Part shown: positions 4,252-6,108 of the stretch, one piece after another
Position numbering within the stretch: position 1 is the first letter of the stretch
How the letters are laid out: every line of letters starts with the position of its first letter
From: Deinococcus sp.
GTDB lineage: Bacteria > Deinococcota > Deinococci > Deinococcales > Thermaceae
Assembly (NCBI GenBank): GCA_023382135.1
Contig: JAMCQK010000144.1
Span: 307 to 6,414 of the forward strand
Length of the DNA: 6,108 nt
Reading direction: 5' to 3'
Made by a program: the position numbers and the translations under genes
The notes under the pieces: model-generated
Database searches by the model: none
The model's input: the letters and a program-made list of their open reading frames with translations, nothing else
Told to the model about the DNA's origin: nothing

Positions 4252-5592
4252 ATGGGACGCTCGTCTAAGGAAGTCATCCAGGAAAACCGCGACTACACCA
4301 TGTTTTCCTGGTCGGTTCAAAGCACCTCAAACCCCATTCACATGGCCAAGGCGCAGGGCGTCTGGTTTTGGGACGGGGACGGCAACAAGTGGCTGGACTT
4401 CAGCTCGCAGCTAATCAACATCAACGTGGGGCACCAGCACCCCAAGGTTCTTGAGGCCATTAAGAAGCAGGTGGACGAACTCTGCTTTGCCGGGCCAAGC
4501 TTTGCCACCGAGCCGCGCGGCCAGCTGGGCAAGAAGCTTGCCGAAGTGACCGGGCTCAAGAAAGCCTTCTTTACGTTGGGCGGCGCCGAGGCCAACGAGA
4601 ACGCCATGAAGATGGCGAGGCTCTTCACCGGCCGCGACAAGATCATCACCCGCTACCGTTCCTACCACGGGGCCACCATGGGCTCCATGACCGCCTCGGG
4701 CGACCCGCGCCGCTGGCCGGTGGAGCCTGGAGTTCCGGGAATTGTCCGTGTGTTCGACCCGTACTGTTACCGCTGTCCTTTTGGCAAGACCGTGGATAGC
4801 TGCAAGCGTGAGTGTGTCTCCCACATTGAAGAAGTTATTCAGATGGAAGGCCCCACCACCATTGCGGCCATCTTGGTAGAGGGCATCACCGGCTCCAACG
4901 GCCTGCTGGTTCCGCCGGATGACTACTACCCCAAGCTCCGCGCGTTGTGTGACAAGTACGGCATACTGCTGATTGACGACGAGGTAATGTCCGGCTTTGG
5001 GCGTACCGGCAAGTGGCTTGCTACCCAGCACTACGGTATTAAACCGGACATCGTGACCGCGGCCAAAGGGCTCACCAGCGGCTACATGCCGCTCGGTTCA
5101 GTTATCGTTTCCGAGCAGATCGCCGACTACTTCGAGACCCACATGCTCTGGGGCGGCCTGACCTACTCCGGGCATCCGGTCTCGTGCGCGGCCGCTGTCG
5201 CCAACCTGTCGGTGTACGAGGAAGAGAGCATTTTTCAGAACGTCGAGAAACAGGGGAAATACTTGGCGGACCGCCTCGAGGCCATGCGCCGCAAGTATGC
5301 CTGCGTGGGCGACGTTCGCTACAAAGGCCTTTTCAGCGTGATCGAGCTGGTGAGGAACAAGGCCACCAAGGAAGCGCTGGCGCCTTTCAACGGCACCTCG
5401 CCAGAGATGGGCAAGCTCGCGGCCTTCCTCAAGTCCAAGCACATCTACGCTTTCTCCCGCTTCAACATGCTCTGGGTCTGCCCTCCCCTGGTGGTCACCC
5501 TGGAGGAACTCAAGTACGGCCTGGACGTTATCGAAGAAGCCCTGGCGCTTACCGATCAGGCCATTGGCGCATCACCCGTAGCAGCGGACTAG
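4252..5592 (+). CDS. Class III PLP-dependent aminotransferase (probable beta-alanine / omega-amino-acid transaminase)
   Basis: The product has 446 residues, normal for class III (fold type I) aminotransferases. The PLP site is complete: phosphate-binding GGAEANE (110-116), ring-stacking region SYHG (137-140), Asp243 in IDDEVMSGFGRTG contacting the pyridine nitrogen, Schiff-base Lys272 in AAKGLTSGY, and Thr304 in GGLTYSGHP. It transfers an amino group from an omega-amino acid to pyruvate or 2-oxoglutarate in the cytoplasm. The mmsA gene 63 bases downstream and the carbamoyl-amidohydrolase upstream suggest beta-alanine or 3-aminoisobutyrate as donor; taurine or other omega-amines are alternatives. 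ATG 4252 follows GGAGG (4243-4247) at four bases and was chosen over a TTG at 4189 that lacks a ribosome site. Oddly, four cysteines (172, 175, 184, 188) form a C-x2-C-x8-C-x3-C cluster. Class sure, substrate inferred. Confidence 0.93.
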   Translation: MGRSSKEVIQENRDYTMFSWSVQSTSNPIHMAKAQGVWFWDGDGNKWLDFSSQLININVGHQHPKVLEAIKKQVDELCFAGPSFATEPRGQLGKKLAEVTGLKKAFFTLGGAEANENAMKMARLFTGRDKIITRYRSYHGATMGSMTASGDPRRWPVEPGVPGIVRVFDPYCYRCPFGKTVDSCKRECVSHIEEVIQMEGPTTIAAILVEGITGSNGLLVPPDDYYPKLRALCDKYGILLIDDEVMSGFGRTGKWLATQHYGIKPDIVTAAKGLTSGYMPLGSVIVSEQIADYFETHMLWGGLTYSGHPVSCAAAVANLSVYEEESIFQNVEKQGKYLADRLEAMRRKYACVGDVRYKGLFSVIELVRNKATKEALAPFNGTSPEMGKLAAFLKSKHIYAFSRFNMLWVCPPLVVTLEELKYGLDVIEEALALTDQAIGASPVAAD

Positions 5593-5606
5593 TACTCCCC
5601 TTAGTT

Positions 5607-5636
5607 TCCCCCAGTAGGGGGATGCCCGTAAGGGCA
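5607..5636 (+). repeat. Two back-to-back hairpins between aminotransferase and mmsA
   Basis: TCCCCC-AGTA-GGGGGA (5607-5622) is a perfect six-base-pair stem with a four-base loop. It is followed immediately by TGCCC-GTAA-GGGCA (5623-5636), a five-base-pair stem with a GNRA-type loop. They end seven bases before the mmsA Shine-Dalgarno site (AGGAGG at 5645-5650). No T-run follows, so transcription probably continues into mmsA. A role in transcript stability or translation is possible. Confidence 0.6.
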
Positions 5637-5655
5637 GGGGGTCCAGGAGGACAAT

Positions 5656-6108
5656 ATGGCAGTAAAAGAACCCGCAGCAACTCAAAAAACACTGAAACGC
5701 GTGAGCCACTGGATCGGCGGAAAAGTGGTGGCCTCGGCTTCCGGCCGTAGCGGCCCCATCTGGAACCCGGCCACCGGCGAACAGCAAGGCACGGTGGACT
5801 TTGCCTCGGTTGCGGAAGTCGATGCCGCCGTCGCAAGCGCCCACCAAGCGTTCAAGTCGTGGAGGGCTACCGCACTTTCCCGCCGCGCCGAAATTTTGTT
5901 CAAACTCCGCGACCTGGTGGACCAGAACCGCAGGGAACTGGCCAAGATTCTGACCCTCGAGCACGGCAAAGTGCTCTCGGACGCCATGGGGGAGATTGCC
6001 CGCGGCCTCGAGAATATCGAATTCGCCTGCGGAATCCCCAGCCTGCTCAAGGGCGGCTTCTCCGAGCAGGCCTCGCGCGGGGTGGACGTTTATTCCATCC
6101 GGCAGCCC
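5656..6108 (+). CDS. mmsA: CoA-acylating methylmalonate-semialdehyde dehydrogenase, N-terminal part (runs off the right edge)
   Basis: The 151 residues present are the N-terminal third of an aldehyde dehydrogenase superfamily protein that normally has about 490-500. Diagnostic MmsA/IolA motifs are HWIGGK (18-23), NPATGE (37-42), EVDAAVASAHQAFKSW (54-69), LTLEHGKVLSDAMGE (99-113) and RGLENIEFACGIPSLLKG (116-133). This last block, with 'EFACGIP', separates the CoA-acylating semialdehyde dehydrogenases from other members. The catalytic cysteine lies further on, outside the window. The enzyme converts malonate semialdehyde or methylmalonate semialdehyde, CoA and NAD+ to acetyl-CoA or propionyl-CoA plus CO2. 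ATG 5656 follows AGGAGG at five bases. The leader GGAGGACAA before this ATG is identical to that of the hydrolase gene at 666. In this locus it would complete beta-alanine or 3-aminoisobutyrate breakdown after the aminotransferase. Confidence 0.93.
   Translation, partial: MAVKEPAATQKTLKRVSHWIGGKVVASASGRSGPIWNPATGEQQGTVDFASVAEVDAAVASAHQAFKSWRATALSRRAEILFKLRDLVDQNRRELAKILTLEHGKVLSDAMGEIARGLENIEFACGIPSLLKGGFSEQASRGVDVYSIRQP

Noticed and set aside
4411..5031. 206-codon minus-strand open frame inside the aminotransferase gene
   Set aside because: The plus strand encodes a complete aminotransferase with all PLP-site motifs; open antisense frames are common in GC-rich genes and this one shows no recognisable motif or ribosome site.
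1..6108. CRISPR array, tRNA, rRNA, insertion sequence ends or toxin-antitoxin pair
   Set aside because: I found no regularly spaced repeats, cloverleaf-like sequence, transposase motifs or flanking target duplications. The small membrane protein and HxlR regulator are divergent and lack toxin-antitoxin features.

Overview
The window is GC-rich DNA, and most real genes have GC-rich third codon positions. Their strong Shine-Dalgarno sites (GGAGG 4-5 bases before ATG) sit beside intergenic hairpins built from C-runs and G-runs. Together with the protein flavour this suggests a thermophilic member of the Deinococcota, most likely a Meiothermus/Thermus relative. That placement is an inference, because no rRNA or other marker gene is present.

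Layout: (1) 1-581 is the 3' part of an NMT1/THI5-type ABC transporter substrate-binding protein, broken by an apparent tandem duplication that leaves a perfect 99-bp direct repeat and a frameshift. (2) 666-1910 is an intact M20-family Zn-dependent amidohydrolase of the beta-ureidopropionase / N-carbamoyl-amino-acid hydrolase type. (3) 1911-3406 looks like an inserted or rearranged accessory block. It holds an orphan coding-like fragment, a small four-helix membrane protein on the minus strand, a divergent HxlR-type regulator, a decayed second copy of a PucR N-terminus, and a small minus-strand gene or gene relic. (4) 3407-4126 is a short PucR-type regulator without the usual central domain. 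(5) 4252-5592 is a class III PLP aminotransferase. (6) 5656 to the right edge is the N-terminal third of a CoA-acylating methylmalonate/malonate-semialdehyde dehydrogenase (mmsA).

Read together, genes 1, 2, 4, 5 and 6 look like a reductive pyrimidine (or hydantoin) catabolism locus. The ABC transporter would import the base or its derivative. The amidohydrolase would release beta-alanine (or 3-aminoisobutyrate) from the N-carbamoyl compound. The aminotransferase would turn this into malonate semialdehyde (or methylmalonate semialdehyde), and MmsA would yield acetyl-CoA (or propionyl-CoA). PucR-type proteins commonly control nitrogen-compound catabolism, so the short PucR is the likely local regulator. 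The first pathway steps (dihydropyrimidine dehydrogenase, dihydropyrimidinase) are not in the window.

I see no CRISPR array, tRNA, rRNA or intact insertion sequence, and no clear sign of a wholly new system. The most unusual items are the frameshifting tandem duplication in the transporter gene, the regulator relics between the catabolic genes, and the repeated C/G hairpins at gene boundaries.
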